From contig NZ_JAGA01000002.1 in assembly GCF_000526415.1 (NCBI RefSeq), positions 791,001-855,000 of the forward strand: a stretch of DNA of 64,000 nt. The letters run 5' to 3'. The position numbers were made by a program, and so were the translations under genes. The first letter of the stretch is position 1, and each line of letters begins with the position of its first letter. The notes under the pieces were generated by a model that saw nothing but the letters and a program-made list of their open reading frames with translations, did not search any database and had not been told where the DNA came from. Origin of the DNA: Kallotenue papyrolyticum (GTDB lineage: Bacteria > Chloroflexota > Chloroflexia > Chloroflexales > Kallotenuaceae). Of the stretch, positions 26,223-34,711 are shown one piece after another.

Positions 26223-29054
26223 GTGAATACCATCGTTGTTGCCATCGATGTCGAGACGACAGGGCTGGAAGCGGGCATCGACGAGATCATCGAGGTTGCG
26301 GCGGTCAAGTTCCGTGGCGACGAGGTGCTGGAGACCTTTCAGCGGCTGGTGCGTCCGCGTCACAGCCTGCCGATCAAGATTGCGCAGCTGACCGGCATCA
26401 GTGCCGCCGAGTTGGAACAGGCCGCGCCGTTTCATACGATTGCGCCCGAGTTGGTGCGCTTCATCAAGAGCTATCCGGTCGTCGGGCATTCGGTCGCGTT
26501 CGATGTGCGCATGCTGGCCGCGCAGGGCCTGCGCCTCGCGCAACCCGCCTATGATACGTTCGAACTGGCGACGCTGTTGCTGCCCGGGCTGCCCTCCTAC
26601 AACCTGACGGCGCTGGCGTCCAGGTTGGGCATTGCCCATCCGGAGGCCCACCGCGCGCTGGCCGACGCGGAGGTGACGCGCCGGGTGTTTGTCCGGCTGC
26701 TGGAGCGGATCGCGCAGTTGGACGATGCGACGCTGGAAGAGATCGTTCGTCTCAGCCGCCAGAGCGAGTGGACGCCGCGCCTGTTGTTTGAGGCCGTGCT
26801 GCGCGAGCGGGCCTTCCAGGCCCTCCGGCGTCCGTTGCCGGCAGCCGAGCTGCCGCCGCCAGGCGTGGTCTGGCGTGGGCTCAAACCGCTGGAGCCGACC
26901 GGCAGCACGGCGCTGCTCGATCCGGCGGCGATCGCGGCCTTTTTCGCGTCCGATGGACCGCTGAGTCGCGCGTTTCCCGGCTATGAACGGCGCGATCAGC
27001 AACTGACCATGACCCAGGCGGTGGCGCGCGTCTTCAACGAAGGCGGCACGTTGCTGGTCGAAGCGCCGACGGGCACGGGCAAATCGATGGCCTACCTCGT
27101 GCCCGCGGCGCGCTTTGCTGCCGAGCGTGGTCAGCGCGTGGTGATCTCGACCAACACTATCAACCTGCAGGATCAGCTCTTTTTCAAGGACATCCCGGCG
27201 CTGCAGGGTGTGATCAATCACTGCGTGACGCATGATCTGGGGGTGGAGGCGCAGCCGTTCAGTGCGGCGCTGCTCAAAGGCCGTGGTAATTACCTGTGCC
27301 TGCAGCGCTACGAGCGCTTGCGCCGGCAGGAGCAGCTTACCCCTGAACAGGCGCAAGCGCTGATCAAGATCGGCCTGTGGTTGCGTGAGACGCAGAGCGG
27401 CGATCGCGCCGAGCTGGTGCTGGACGAGCGCGAAGCGCGCGTCTGGTCCGACGTCAACGCGACGCTCGAAACCTGCACCGGCGCGCGCTGTCCCGCCTTC
27501 GACCGGTGCTTCTTTTTCAGCGCGCGGCGCGCGGCCGAGGCGGCGCATCTGGTTGTCGTCAATCACGCGCTGCTGCTGAGCGACATTCAGGCCGAGAGCG
27601 GTGTGCTGCCACGCTACGACCACCTGATCATCGACGAGGCGCATCATCTGGAGGATGTGGCCACCGATCAACTCGGCTGGCAGCTCGAACAGGCTACGCT
27701 GCTGGCGTTTTTAGATAATCTGTGGCAGGCCGGCGGCGCGCGCCTGGTGAGCGGCCTGCTCGCCGAGCTGCCCAACTATTTCAAAGGCTCGGCGGCGACG
27801 CCGCAGGATCTCGATCGCGCCGAAGGGCTGGCCGCGGCGCTGCGTCCGCTGATCGACCAGGCACGCCAGGCCAGCTACCCGCTCTGGCGAGCGCTGCGCC
27901 GGTGCGTCGAGCAGCTCGCCAAAGAGCAGGCGCCCGAGGTGCGGCTGCGGCTGACCGACGCGGTGCGGCGCAGCCCGCTCTGGGTTGAGGTGCAGCGCGC
28001 CTGGGAGAACGTGGCGCTGCCGCTGGCCGAGATCGGCAAGGGGCTGGCGCGCCTCGAAGCGCAGATCACGACGCTGCAGGATGCCGGGCTGCTGGAGTAT
28101 GATGAGTTGGTGCTGCGCCTTGGCATGGCCGCCAACTGGGCCGTGGATAGCGTGGTGCTGGGCACCGAGGTGATCAACGGCAGCGCCGAGACGATCCAGT
28201 GGTTGGCGCTCGAGCGCCAGCGCGACGTCGTGCGCCTGCACCAGGCGCCGCTGCATGTCGGGCCGCTGCTGCAGGAGCGGCTGTTTGCGGCCAAGGAGAC
28301 GGTGGTGTTGGCCTCGGCTACGCTCTCGATCGATGGCTCGTTCGCCTACGTTCGCGAGCGGCTGGGCCTGAGCGACGCGCCGGTAGATGAGGTGCAGCTC
28401 GACTCGCCCTTCGATTACCAGCGCTCGACCCTGCTCTATCTGCCGACCGATATGCCAGAGCCCAGCGAACGCAGCTACCAGCGCGCGCTGGAGGATGCGC
28501 TCATCGCGCTGGCGACCGCGACCGGCGGTCGCATGCTGGCGCTGTTCACGTCGGTCGCCGCGCTGCGCCAGACCTACCGCGCCATTCAGGAGCCGCTCGA
28601 GGATCGCGAAATTGTGGTGTTGGGCCAGGGCATCGATGGTTCGCGGCGCGCGCTGCTGCAGCGCTTCCGCGAGCATCCGCGCAGCGTGCTGCTGGGCACC
28701 AGCTCCTTCTGGGAGGGCGTGGATATCGTTGGTGAGGCGCTCAGCGTGCTGGTGATTGCCAAGTTGCCCTTTGCCGTGCCGAGCGATCCGGTCTTTGCCG
28801 CGCGCTCCGAGCTGTTCGAGGATGCGTTTACCGGCTATGCCGTGCCGCAGGCGATCCTCAAGTTCAAGCAGGGCTTTGGCCGGCTGATTCGTTCGCGCGA
28901 GGATCGCGGTGTGGTCGCGGTGCTGGATCGCCGCTTGCTGACCAAGCGCTACGGGCGCCTCTTTCTGGCCTCGCTACCGCCCTGTACGCTGCAACAGGCG
29001 CCGCTGCGCGATCTGCCGCCGGTGGCCATGGCCTGGTTGGAGCGCCGCGCCTGA
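26223..29054 (+). CDS. dinG: Exonuclease-DinG fusion: DEAH helicase with N-terminal DnaQ-like exonuclease
   Basis: 943 residues. Residues 1-170 form a DEDD exonuclease (AIDVETTGLEAG, then ISAAELEQAAPFH, GHSVAFDVRM and EAHRALADAEVT). The helicase follows with Walker A EAPTGTGKS, motif II IIDEAHHLED, and C-terminal GFGRLIRSREDRGVVAVLDRRL. Cys residues in YLCLQRY, TCTGARCPAFDRCFFF fit the XPD/DinG iron-sulfur cluster. The enzyme should be a 5'-3' helicase with proofreading-type nuclease, as in Firmicutes-type DinG. Start is GTG 26223, with AAGAGA upstream; no ATG precedes the exonuclease motif. Likely DNA repair. Confidence 0.9.
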   Translation: MNTIVVAIDVETTGLEAGIDEIIEVAAVKFRGDEVLETFQRLVRPRHSLPIKIAQLTGISAAELEQAAPFHTIAPELVRFIKSYPVVGHSVAFDVRMLAAQGLRLAQPAYDTFELATLLLPGLPSYNLTALASRLGIAHPEAHRALADAEVTRRVFVRLLERIAQLDDATLEEIVRLSRQSEWTPRLLFEAVLRERAFQALRRPLPAAELPPPGVVWRGLKPLEPTGSTALLDPAAIAAFFASDGPLSRAFPGYERRDQQLTMTQAVARVFNEGGTLLVEAPTGTGKSMAYLVPAARFAAERGQRVVISTNTINLQDQLFFKDIPALQGVINHCVTHDLGVEAQPFSAALLKGRGNYLCLQRYERLRRQEQLTPEQAQALIKIGLWLRETQSGDRAELVLDEREARVWSDVNATLETCTGARCPAFDRCFFFSARRAAEAAHLVVVNHALLLSDIQAESGVLPRYDHLIIDEAHHLEDVATDQLGWQLEQATLLAFLDNLWQAGGARLVSGLLAELPNYFKGSAATPQDLDRAEGLAAALRPLIDQARQASYPLWRALRRCVEQLAKEQAPEVRLRLTDAVRRSPLWVEVQRAWENVALPLAEIGKGLARLEAQITTLQDAGLLEYDELVLRLGMAANWAVDSVVLGTEVINGSAETIQWLALERQRDVVRLHQAPLHVGPLLQERLFAAKETVVLASATLSIDGSFAYVRERLGLSDAPVDEVQLDSPFDYQRSTLLYLPTDMPEPSERSYQRALEDALIALATATGGRMLALFTSVAALRQTYRAIQEPLEDREIVVLGQGIDGSRRALLQRFREHPRSVLLGTSSFWEGVDIVGEALSVLVIAKLPFAVPSDPVFAARSELFEDAFTGYAVPQAILKFKQGFGRLIRSREDRGVVAVLDRRLLTKRYGRLFLASLPPCTLQQAPLRDLPPVAMAWLERRA

Positions 29055-29111
29055 GGCATGGCCGGCGCGGATGACCACGCAGCGTGGTTCGCCGGCAAGG
29101 AGGTCTGGGCT

Positions 29112-29990
29112 ATGCCGATTACCTATCGGAGCGCGTTGCAGCTCAGCCTGCCGGCCATCGCCGAGATCCACACCCAGGCGTACGGCACCGCTTGGGTGTC
29201 ATCGCCGCAGAAGTTGGCCGAGATCGTTCGTGTGCAAAATGTTGATCTGCAGCTCAGCCTGATCGCCTACGATGGCCGCCGTCCGATTGGTCTGGCGCTG
29301 CTGGGCCGCCGACATGCGCACGGCTGGCTCTACGACTTCGCGATCGCGCCCGCTTACCGCGGTGCCGGAGTGGGTACGCGCCTGCTGCTGGCGGCGACGC
29401 GCGAAGCGGCGCGTCAGGGGGTGCGCGATATCGAGCTGGATGTCTGGGAGCGCCGCGCCGATGCGATTCGCCTCTACCAGCGCGCCGGCTTCGAACATCG
29501 GCGCACCTACCTGGTCTTCGAGGCGAGCGGCGCGCAGCTTGGCCTCGACGCGACGCTGCCGCCGGACTGGCGCGTCGAGCCCTGTCGTGTGGAAGCGATC
29601 ACCGGCTGGTACGCCGCGGCGTTGGAGCGCGAGCCGGAGCCGTGCTGGGATCGTCAGCTTCCATCACTGCTGAGCTACAGCGACGCGCGCGCCTGTCTGT
29701 TGAGCGATCGGCACGGGCCGTTGATCTGCCTGCACTATGCTGCGCGACCGGCCGATGGACACGATCCGGATCGCCTGCGGCCTATGTTTGTGGGGCTGCG
29801 CGAGGATGCCAGCGCGGCGCATGTAGGCATGTTGCTGCCCGTCGTGGCGCGCATGCACTTTGCCGATCCGGCGACGGTGGCCTTTCGGCTGGCGCTCGAA
29901 CCGGAGAACAGCACGCTGGCGCGTTTGCTCCAGCAGCTCGGCATACAGGTGGTTGGACGTGCCTTGGATATGCGCCTGTCCCTGGCTTGA
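29112..29990 (+). CDS. GNAT-family acetyltransferase, possible tandem-domain protein
   Basis: 292 residues from ATG 29112, behind AAGGAGGT. The N-terminal half is a complete GNAT fold (LYDFAIAPAYRGAGVGTRLLLAATREAARQG with the acetyl-CoA loop, then DVWERRADAIRLYQRAGFEHRRTYLVFEA). The C-terminal half (residues ~160-292, including AHVGMLLPVVARMHFADPATVAFRLALEPENSTLARLLQQLGI) resembles the second, degenerate GNAT domain of tandem GNAT proteins. Acceptor unknown. It lies 57 nt after the helicase gene. Confidence 0.8.
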   Translation: MPITYRSALQLSLPAIAEIHTQAYGTAWVSSPQKLAEIVRVQNVDLQLSLIAYDGRRPIGLALLGRRHAHGWLYDFAIAPAYRGAGVGTRLLLAATREAARQGVRDIELDVWERRADAIRLYQRAGFEHRRTYLVFEASGAQLGLDATLPPDWRVEPCRVEAITGWYAAALEREPEPCWDRQLPSLLSYSDARACLLSDRHGPLICLHYAARPADGHDPDRLRPMFVGLREDASAAHVGMLLPVVARMHFADPATVAFRLALEPENSTLARLLQQLGIQVVGRALDMRLSLA

Positions 29991-30380
29991 GGCGCGTGGC
30001 TTTAGCGATCGGCGCAGGTCAACAACTGGCGCAAGGTGTGCGGCTGTCGCGCGCCGGTAGAGGCGGATCTACGCATGGTCGTAGATGCGCAGGGCCGGAT
30101 CGGCCGCGTTGTCGTCGAGCGTCCAGGCGCCAAGCCGCGGCAAGGCGACGATCAGGTGGTGTTGCCGCAGGCCCAGCCGGCTGGCGGGCCGGCGCGTGGC
30201 ACGTCCCGCCTGCCCGTCGTTGAGCAGGTGATAGGTCGATATGTGGGTAGAACCACGACGATCAGCATGGGCTCAGCAAGCCGCAGCCGTCGAGTGAGCG
30301 GCGCCTGCTCGGCGCGCAGCCGCAGATGGAGCGTGAGGCTGCCGCGTCGGGCGGCGAGTACAGGCGAGTACAATAGAGGC
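29991..30380. other. 390-nt gap with possible coding relic on the minus strand
   Basis: No intact gene seen. On the minus strand two neighbouring frames each carry a stretch with high third-position G/C: one reads ...RLRLAEPMLIVVVLPTYR, the other YHLLNDGQAGRA... to ...LIVALPRLGAWTLDD, ending at a stop near 30073. They could be the two halves of a frameshifted or decayed gene. The evidence is codon bias only. Confidence 0.35.
30369..30374 (+). promoter_or_regulatory. -10 element directly before the pseudouridine synthase start
   Basis: TACAAT lies seven bases before ATG 30381, which would place the first transcribed base at or next to the A of the ATG. The mRNA would be leaderless. No Shine-Dalgarno is present. 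The -35 region is weak. Confidence 0.5.
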
Positions 30381-31376
30381 ATGACGGACCAGAGCGATCT
30401 TCAGCATGCGGGTCGTCCCCGCATCGACGTCGAGACGGCAGTTGAGGCGCCGTTGCAGGTGCTCGTGGCACGCTTGGCGGAGTTGACGTCGGACGAGGCC
30501 CGCACGCTGATCCTGCGCGGCGCGGTCTGGATCGATCGCCACCGCTGCCGCGAGCCTGAGCGCGTTGTTCATGCCGGCCAGCGGGTGGTGATCCATTTCC
30601 CGCCCTCCGGTCGCTACGATAGCATTGTCCTGACGCCGGAAGATATTCTTTGGGAGGATCAGGCCTTGCTGGCGCTCAATAAGCGGCCTGGTTGGCATGC
30701 CAATTACACGCCCTGGGATGTGCATGGCACGCTGCCGACGGCGCTGGCTGCCTTTTTGCGCGCGCGTGATGGTTTCGATCATCCGCTCCATTTTCTGCAC
30801 CAGCTCGATCGCGACACCTCGGGCGTGCTGCTGGTGAGCAAAGACCCAACGATCAATCCGTTGATGCAGCGTCTGTTTCTCAGCGGCGGTGTGCACAAGC
30901 GCTACCTGGCGCTGGCTGCCGGCCGGTTGGAGCAGCCGGCCTACACCATCGTCACCGGCCATGGACGTGGACGCGGCGGTCTGTTTCGCGTCTATCCGGT
31001 CGAGGAGGTCGGGCGCGAGCTGCCCCTGGGTCGGCAACGGGTACGGCGCATGGAAACGCAGATCACCGTGCTGGCCCGCGCTGACGAGGCTACCCTCCTC
31101 GAAGCACGACCGATCACCGGACGGACGCATCAGATTCGCCTGCATCTGGCCTATCTCGGGCATCCGTTGCTGGGCGATGCGCGCTACGGTGGTCCCCTGC
31201 AGCTTGGCGATCTGCCGCTGCCACACCATCTGCTGCATGCCGCGCAGCTCAGCTTTCGTCACCCGCGCGGCGGCCAGGCGATCGATCTGCGCGCGCCCGT
31301 GCCGCCAAGCTGGCTGCCGTTCCTGGAGCGTTTGGGTTGGATGGCGGTGGTGGAGCGCTGGTGGCGCGCAGCCTAG
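30381..31376 (+). CDS. RluA-family pseudouridine synthase
   Basis: 331 residues. An S4-like RNA-binding segment (LAELTSDEARTLILRGAVWIDRHRC) precedes the catalytic domain. The catalytic Asp is in HQLDRDTSGVLLVSK, and ARPITGRTHQIRLHLAYLGHPLLGDARYG is the second family signature. It isomerises uridine to pseudouridine in rRNA or tRNA; the exact target (RluC, RluD or RluA type) cannot be read. The Arg usually found in HRLDR is Gln here. Start ATG 30381 is seven bases after a TACAAT, consistent with leaderless translation. Confidence 0.85.
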   Translation: MTDQSDLQHAGRPRIDVETAVEAPLQVLVARLAELTSDEARTLILRGAVWIDRHRCREPERVVHAGQRVVIHFPPSGRYDSIVLTPEDILWEDQALLALNKRPGWHANYTPWDVHGTLPTALAAFLRARDGFDHPLHFLHQLDRDTSGVLLVSKDPTINPLMQRLFLSGGVHKRYLALAAGRLEQPAYTIVTGHGRGRGGLFRVYPVEEVGRELPLGRQRVRRMETQITVLARADEATLLEARPITGRTHQIRLHLAYLGHPLLGDARYGGPLQLGDLPLPHHLLHAAQLSFRHPRGGQAIDLRAPVPPSWLPFLERLGWMAVVERWWRAA

Positions 31377-31388
31377 GAGGGCGCTGGC

Positions 31389-31751
31389 TCATTCCGCGCC
31401 GAAGACGCCGCCTTCAGCCTCTTTCCAGCGGTAGTAGCCGTACAGCTCGTCGTCGGTCACGGCGCTTTCCTGGATCAGCATCGGCTTCCAATCGTAGAAG
31501 AGCGCGACGCGCAGCGGGAGATGCCCGATGCCGAAACCGTCGGGATCGTCAATGCGCCCCAGGCTCAGCTCGTCAGGCTGGAGCGCCTGGGGCGGCGCGG
31601 GGTAGGTGTTGCGGTAGAGGCGGACATGGACGATGTCCGCCTCCAGCCTCAGGATTTTGGCGATGCCCCAGTGTCCAGGGCCGCGCTGGATGGCGTAGAG
31701 CCCGCCTTCGATCAGCGGTGGCCGGCGCAACAGGCGATCAAACCAGCGCAT
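31389..31751 (-). CDS. Hypothetical protein (120 aa)
   Basis: 120 residues, one domain, no signal peptide or TM. It begins MRWFDRLLRRPP and contains GGLYAIQRGPGHWGIAKILRLEADIVHVRLYRNTY, an SH3-like beta-rich stretch, then FYDWKPMLIQESAVTDDELYGYYRWKEA. The Trp-rich beta pattern and the order of strands suggest a small conserved bacterial family, but I cannot name it. Weak ribosome-binding site; convergent with the pseudouridine synthase gene, from which it is 12 nt away. Confidence 0.65.
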   Translation of the reverse strand: MRWFDRLLRRPPLIEGGLYAIQRGPGHWGIAKILRLEADIVHVRLYRNTYPAPPQALQPDELSLGRIDDPDGFGIGHLPLRVALFYDWKPMLIQESAVTDDELYGYYRWKEAEGGVFGAE

Positions 31752-31804
31752 AGCTTCGGCGCGCGTGCGGCAGGCGGCGTGTTACAGCGCGACGCGCCTG
31801 CCGG

Positions 31805-33325
31805 CTAGGCGGTGTGGAATTCCATTTCAATGCGACCCAAGCGCAAACGCGCACCGTCATGCAGCGCGGTCGGCGTGTTGGGCGCGAGGCGCTGCCCATC
31901 AACGTGCGTATAGTTGGTGCTGTCTAGATCGGTAATCGTCCACTGGCCGCTCTCCTGGCGCAGCAGCGCGTGCCGCCGGCTGACACCGCCCGCCTCGCCG
32001 CCGTAGGGTGTCAGGTCGATATCGGGATGGATGCCGCTGATGGGGTCTTCGCGCCCGATGATGACCTCACTCCCGCCGGGGATGGCGATCGCCGTGCCGT
32101 CGCGCAGCACCAGGCGTGGACCGCTCGGCGTGGGCTGCGGCGCAGCTGGTGGTGGCGGCGCGGGCTGTGCCTCCGCCGCCACTGTGGCGGCTGCCGGTGC
32201 GGCGCTTGATGCAGCGCCGGCGGGAGCCGCTGCCACAGTGGGCGCTTCAGCCGGTGCGGGGGTGGAGACCGCCGCAGGCTCCTCAGCCGCTGCCGACGCG
32301 GCAGCGCGTTGTTGCGCGACATCCAGCGCGCTGGGCAGTGGATGGCGCACGCCGCCCAGCGCGTTCAGCCGCGCTTCGGCCTCCTGCAGCTTGTGGCGGG
32401 CTTCGTCGAGGCCCTGCCGCAGCGCGGCGGGCATGGCAGCGCCGAACTGCTGCTCGAGCTGTTCAAGCTGGCTGACGAGCTGGCGCTGCGTGGCAACCTC
32501 TTCTTCCAGCCGGCGCAGCTCCTCGGGATCAGCCTGCGGCTGGCTGGGCAGGGCGGCCAGTTGCGCTTCGGCCTCCTGCAGCTTGTGGCGGGCTTCGTCG
32601 AGGCCCTGCCGCAGCGCGGCGGGCATGGCAGCGCCGAACTGCTGCTCGAGCTGTTCGAGCTGGCTGACGAGCTGGCGCTGTGTGGCGATCGCCTGCTCCA
32701 GACGTTCACGCTCGGCCTGCAGGTCGCCGCCCGCCGCCGGCGTGGGCGCCGCTTGCGCTTCGGGTGTGGTTGCCGCCGGCGTGGGCGCCGCTTCGGCTTC
32801 GGGCGCGGCCGGCGTTGCTGCCGGAGCCGCTTCAGGCGCACGTGGTGGAGCGGTGCCCTCGCTCGGCAAGGCGGTGGCGTCGCGCAGGTCGCCGTGCGGG
32901 CCCAGCGGCGCTCCCTCCGGCGCCGCGACCAGCTCCTGATCCTCGGCAGCCGGCGGCGCGCTCGTGGCCGGCTGGAGCTGCGCGCCGCACTGGTCGCAAA
33001 AGCGGTTGGCAGCATCGTTGACTGCGCCGCACTGCGGGCAGGTGAGGGTTCCAGCCTGTTCGCTTGCGCCGACGGGTGCGGCTGCTTCGGGCACGGGTAT
33101 GGCGACCGGCTGCGGGGGTGGCAGGGCCGCGCCGCAGTTGTCGCAGAAGGCCGTGCCGGGGACGTTCTCCTGTCCGCAGACCGGGCAGATCACGCCATTA
33201 CTCGTGCCGGTGGGTGCTTCCGCGGCAGGCGCTGGGGCTGCCGTCGCCTGCAACGGGGCACCACATTGATCGCAAAAACGGTTGCCTGCATCGTTGATAT
33301 GGCCGTTCGGGCAGGTGATGGCCAT
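31805..33325 (-). CDS. Zinc-ribbon and FHA-domain protein with duplicated coiled coil
   Basis: 506 residues. Three zinc ribbons occupy residues 1-110 (CPNGHINDAGNRFCDQCG, CPVCGQENVPGTAFCDNCG, CPQCGAVNDAANRFCDQCG). An Ala/Pro-rich linker follows, then two near-identical helical units of about 41 residues (TQRQLVSQLEQLEQQFGA, ALRQGLDEARHKLQEAEA), a second linker, and a C-terminal FHA domain (VIIGREDPISGIHPDIDL, GGVSRRHALL, DLDSTNYTHVDGQRL). FHA domains bind phosphothreonine, so this is probably a phospho-dependent scaffold. AAGGAGG fixes ATG 33325. The neighbouring PP2C phosphatase gene supports a Ser/Thr phosphorylation module. Confidence 0.8.
   Translation of the reverse strand: MAITCPNGHINDAGNRFCDQCGAPLQATAAPAPAAEAPTGTSNGVICPVCGQENVPGTAFCDNCGAALPPPQPVAIPVPEAAAPVGASEQAGTLTCPQCGAVNDAANRFCDQCGAQLQPATSAPPAAEDQELVAAPEGAPLGPHGDLRDATALPSEGTAPPRAPEAAPAATPAAPEAEAAPTPAATTPEAQAAPTPAAGGDLQAERERLEQAIATQRQLVSQLEQLEQQFGAAMPAALRQGLDEARHKLQEAEAQLAALPSQPQADPEELRRLEEEVATQRQLVSQLEQLEQQFGAAMPAALRQGLDEARHKLQEAEARLNALGGVRHPLPSALDVAQQRAAASAAAEEPAAVSTPAPAEAPTVAAAPAGAASSAAPAAATVAAEAQPAPPPPAAPQPTPSGPRLVLRDGTAIAIPGGSEVIIGREDPISGIHPDIDLTPYGGEAGGVSRRHALLRQESGQWTITDLDSTNYTHVDGQRLAPNTPTALHDGARLRLGRIEMEFHTA
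32371..32494. repeat. Direct repeat, copy 1 (coiled-coil unit)
   Basis: 124 nt inside the FHA gene, repeated at 32563-32686 with only two differences (positions 32465 and 32489). The period is 192 nt, so the 64-codon unit stays in frame. Such near-identity points to recent duplication. Confidence 0.9.
32563..32686. repeat. Direct repeat, copy 2 (coiled-coil unit)
   Basis: Second copy of the 124-nt unit at 32371-32494, 192 nt away, two mismatches. Unequal recombination between copies could change the coiled-coil length. Confidence 0.9.
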
Positions 33326-33477
33326 CGCCGCCTCCTTCAGTCGCATGGTCGGAGTTCGCACGCGCGCATCGGCCTCACGCGACGACTCACCGCGCACAGG
33401 GCATGATAGCATACCCCGTCAACAACGCTGATTAGGACGCTGGCGCAGCGACGAGAGTTGCGCTTGGGCTGCCAGGC

Positions 33478-34287
33478 TCAGGCCCCGGCGGTGGGCAGGG
33501 GGTCGGCAGCCAACACGACGACGGTCACGTTGTCGCGGCCACCGCGCTGGTTGGCTAGTTCGATCAGGCGGTCGCAGGCCTGCTGAGGGGTCGGCGCATC
33601 GGAGACGGTGCGGGCCAGCTCGGCGTCGCTGACGTGCAGCGGCAATCCGTCCGAGCAGAGCAGCACGCGCTCACCGCGGCGCAGCGTGCGCGCCACAACA
33701 TCCGGTTCGACCTCGGCATCCACGCCCAGCGTGCGCGCCAGATGGTGGCGTTGCGGGTGGGTGGCGGCATCCGCTGGACTGATCGTGCCCTGGTCGATCA
33801 GCTCGGCGACTACGGTATGATCGGCGGTGAGCTGCGTGATGTGTGGCCGGCGCACCGCCGGGCGGATCACATAGGCGCGGCTATCACCGATGTGTGCAAT
33901 GCGGATGCGGCGCTCCCAGATCACGCCGAGCAGCAGGGTGGTGCCCATGCCGTTGAGCCGCCGTGCGCTGCGCGCGCGATGGTGAACCGCGCCGTTGGCC
34001 TGGCGGAGTGTTTCGCGGAGCACCTGCTGCCAGGCAGTTTCGTTGGCCGGTATCTCGCGCAACAGGTGCTCGGCCAGCGTCTGAACCGCAACCTGCACCG
34101 CCAACTGGCTGGCTTCGGCGCCGGCGCGCGTGCCGCCCATGCCGTCGGCCAGCGCGGCGATCACCACGCGGCGGCCAGCGCGATCAAACTCGTAGATCGC
34201 GCTGGTATCCTCGTTGGCTGTGCGTGCGCGCCCCGGATCGCTGCGCTGCGCGTAGTGGATCAGCAAGGGTGGGCGATGGTGAGTCAT
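33478..34287 (-). CDS. PP2C-type Ser/Thr protein phosphatase
   Basis: 269 residues. PP2C motifs in order: RTANEDTSAIYEF, ALADGMGGTRAGAEAS (first metal Asp), GMGTTLLLGVIWERRIRIAHIGDSRAYVI, TADHTVVAEL, LLCSDGLPLHV and GGRDNVTVVVL, so all metal-binding Asp residues are present. It dephosphorylates Ser/Thr residues and probably counters a Hanks-type kinase encoded elsewhere; the FHA protein gene next to it may be in the same pathway. Start ATG 34287 lies directly behind AAGGT. A TATAAT at 34326-34321 on the minus strand is the likely -10. Confidence 0.88.
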   Translation of the reverse strand: MTHHRPPLLIHYAQRSDPGRARTANEDTSAIYEFDRAGRRVVIAALADGMGGTRAGAEASQLAVQVAVQTLAEHLLREIPANETAWQQVLRETLRQANGAVHHRARSARRLNGMGTTLLLGVIWERRIRIAHIGDSRAYVIRPAVRRPHITQLTADHTVVAELIDQGTISPADAATHPQRHHLARTLGVDAEVEPDVVARTLRRGERVLLCSDGLPLHVSDAELARTVSDAPTPQQACDRLIELANQRGGRDNVTVVVLAADPLPTAGA

Positions 34288-34320
34288 ACCTTGTGTTGAA
34301 CATCGGACATGCTGCGGCGG

Positions 34321-34359
34321 ATTATAGCACTCGCGCATGCGCGCACGACTCAGAGTCGT
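34321..34359. promoter_or_regulatory. Shared divergent promoter region with two palindromes
   Basis: TATAAT on the minus strand (34326-34321) serves the phosphatase gene. Immediately upstream are two perfect palindromes: CGCGCATGCGCG (34332-34343) and ACGACTC-A-GAGTCGT (34345-34359), filling the -35 region. The alkyltransferase-like gene starts on the other side at 34397. Confidence 0.5.
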
Positions 34360-34396
34360 CTGATGGCCGGCTGACGCGAGTCTGCAAGGAGGAGGT

Positions 34397-34711
34397 ATGC
34401 CGGAGGAGATGGCGGGCAACGTGTACGAGCGCATCTATGCTGCGGTGCGCCGCGTGCCGGCGGGCTATGTGACGACCTACGGCGCGGTGGGGCGCGCGGT
34501 CGGCTGTCCGGCGCGGGTGGTAGGCTATGCCCTGCATGCCCTGCGCGGGACGCGCGTGGTAGAGGTGCCCTGGCAGCGCGTGGTCAATGCGCGTGGTCGC
34601 ATTGCAACGCAGGGCGATCGGCAGCGCCGTCTGCTGGAGGCCGAGGGGATTGAGTTTGAAGCCGATGGGCGTGTCGATCTGGCGCGCTACGGCTGGCCGG
34701 AGTTCTGGTGA
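34397..34711 (+). CDS. Alkyltransferase-like protein (ATL), DNA-lesion binding
   Basis: 104 residues matching the DNA-binding domain of O6-alkylguanine-DNA alkyltransferase: helix-turn-helix VTTYGAVGRAVGCPARVVGYALHAL and active-site region VPWQRVVNARGRI. The methyl-accepting Cys of the PCHR motif is replaced by Trp (PWQR), the hallmark of ATL proteins. These flip and bind O6-alkylguanine without repairing it and hand the lesion to nucleotide excision repair. Length fits the family. GGAGG precedes ATG 34397. Its 3' end overlaps the end of the convergent TPR gene by 25 nt. Confidence 0.85.
   Translation: MPEEMAGNVYERIYAAVRRVPAGYVTTYGAVGRAVGCPARVVGYALHALRGTRVVEVPWQRVVNARGRIATQGDRQRRLLEAEGIEFEADGRVDLARYGWPEFW

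Noticed and set aside
26058..27671. 537-codon minus-strand frame opposite the helicase gene
   Set aside because: Shadow of the DinG-type gene, whose motifs are unambiguous; the minus frame is His/Arg/Gln-rich.
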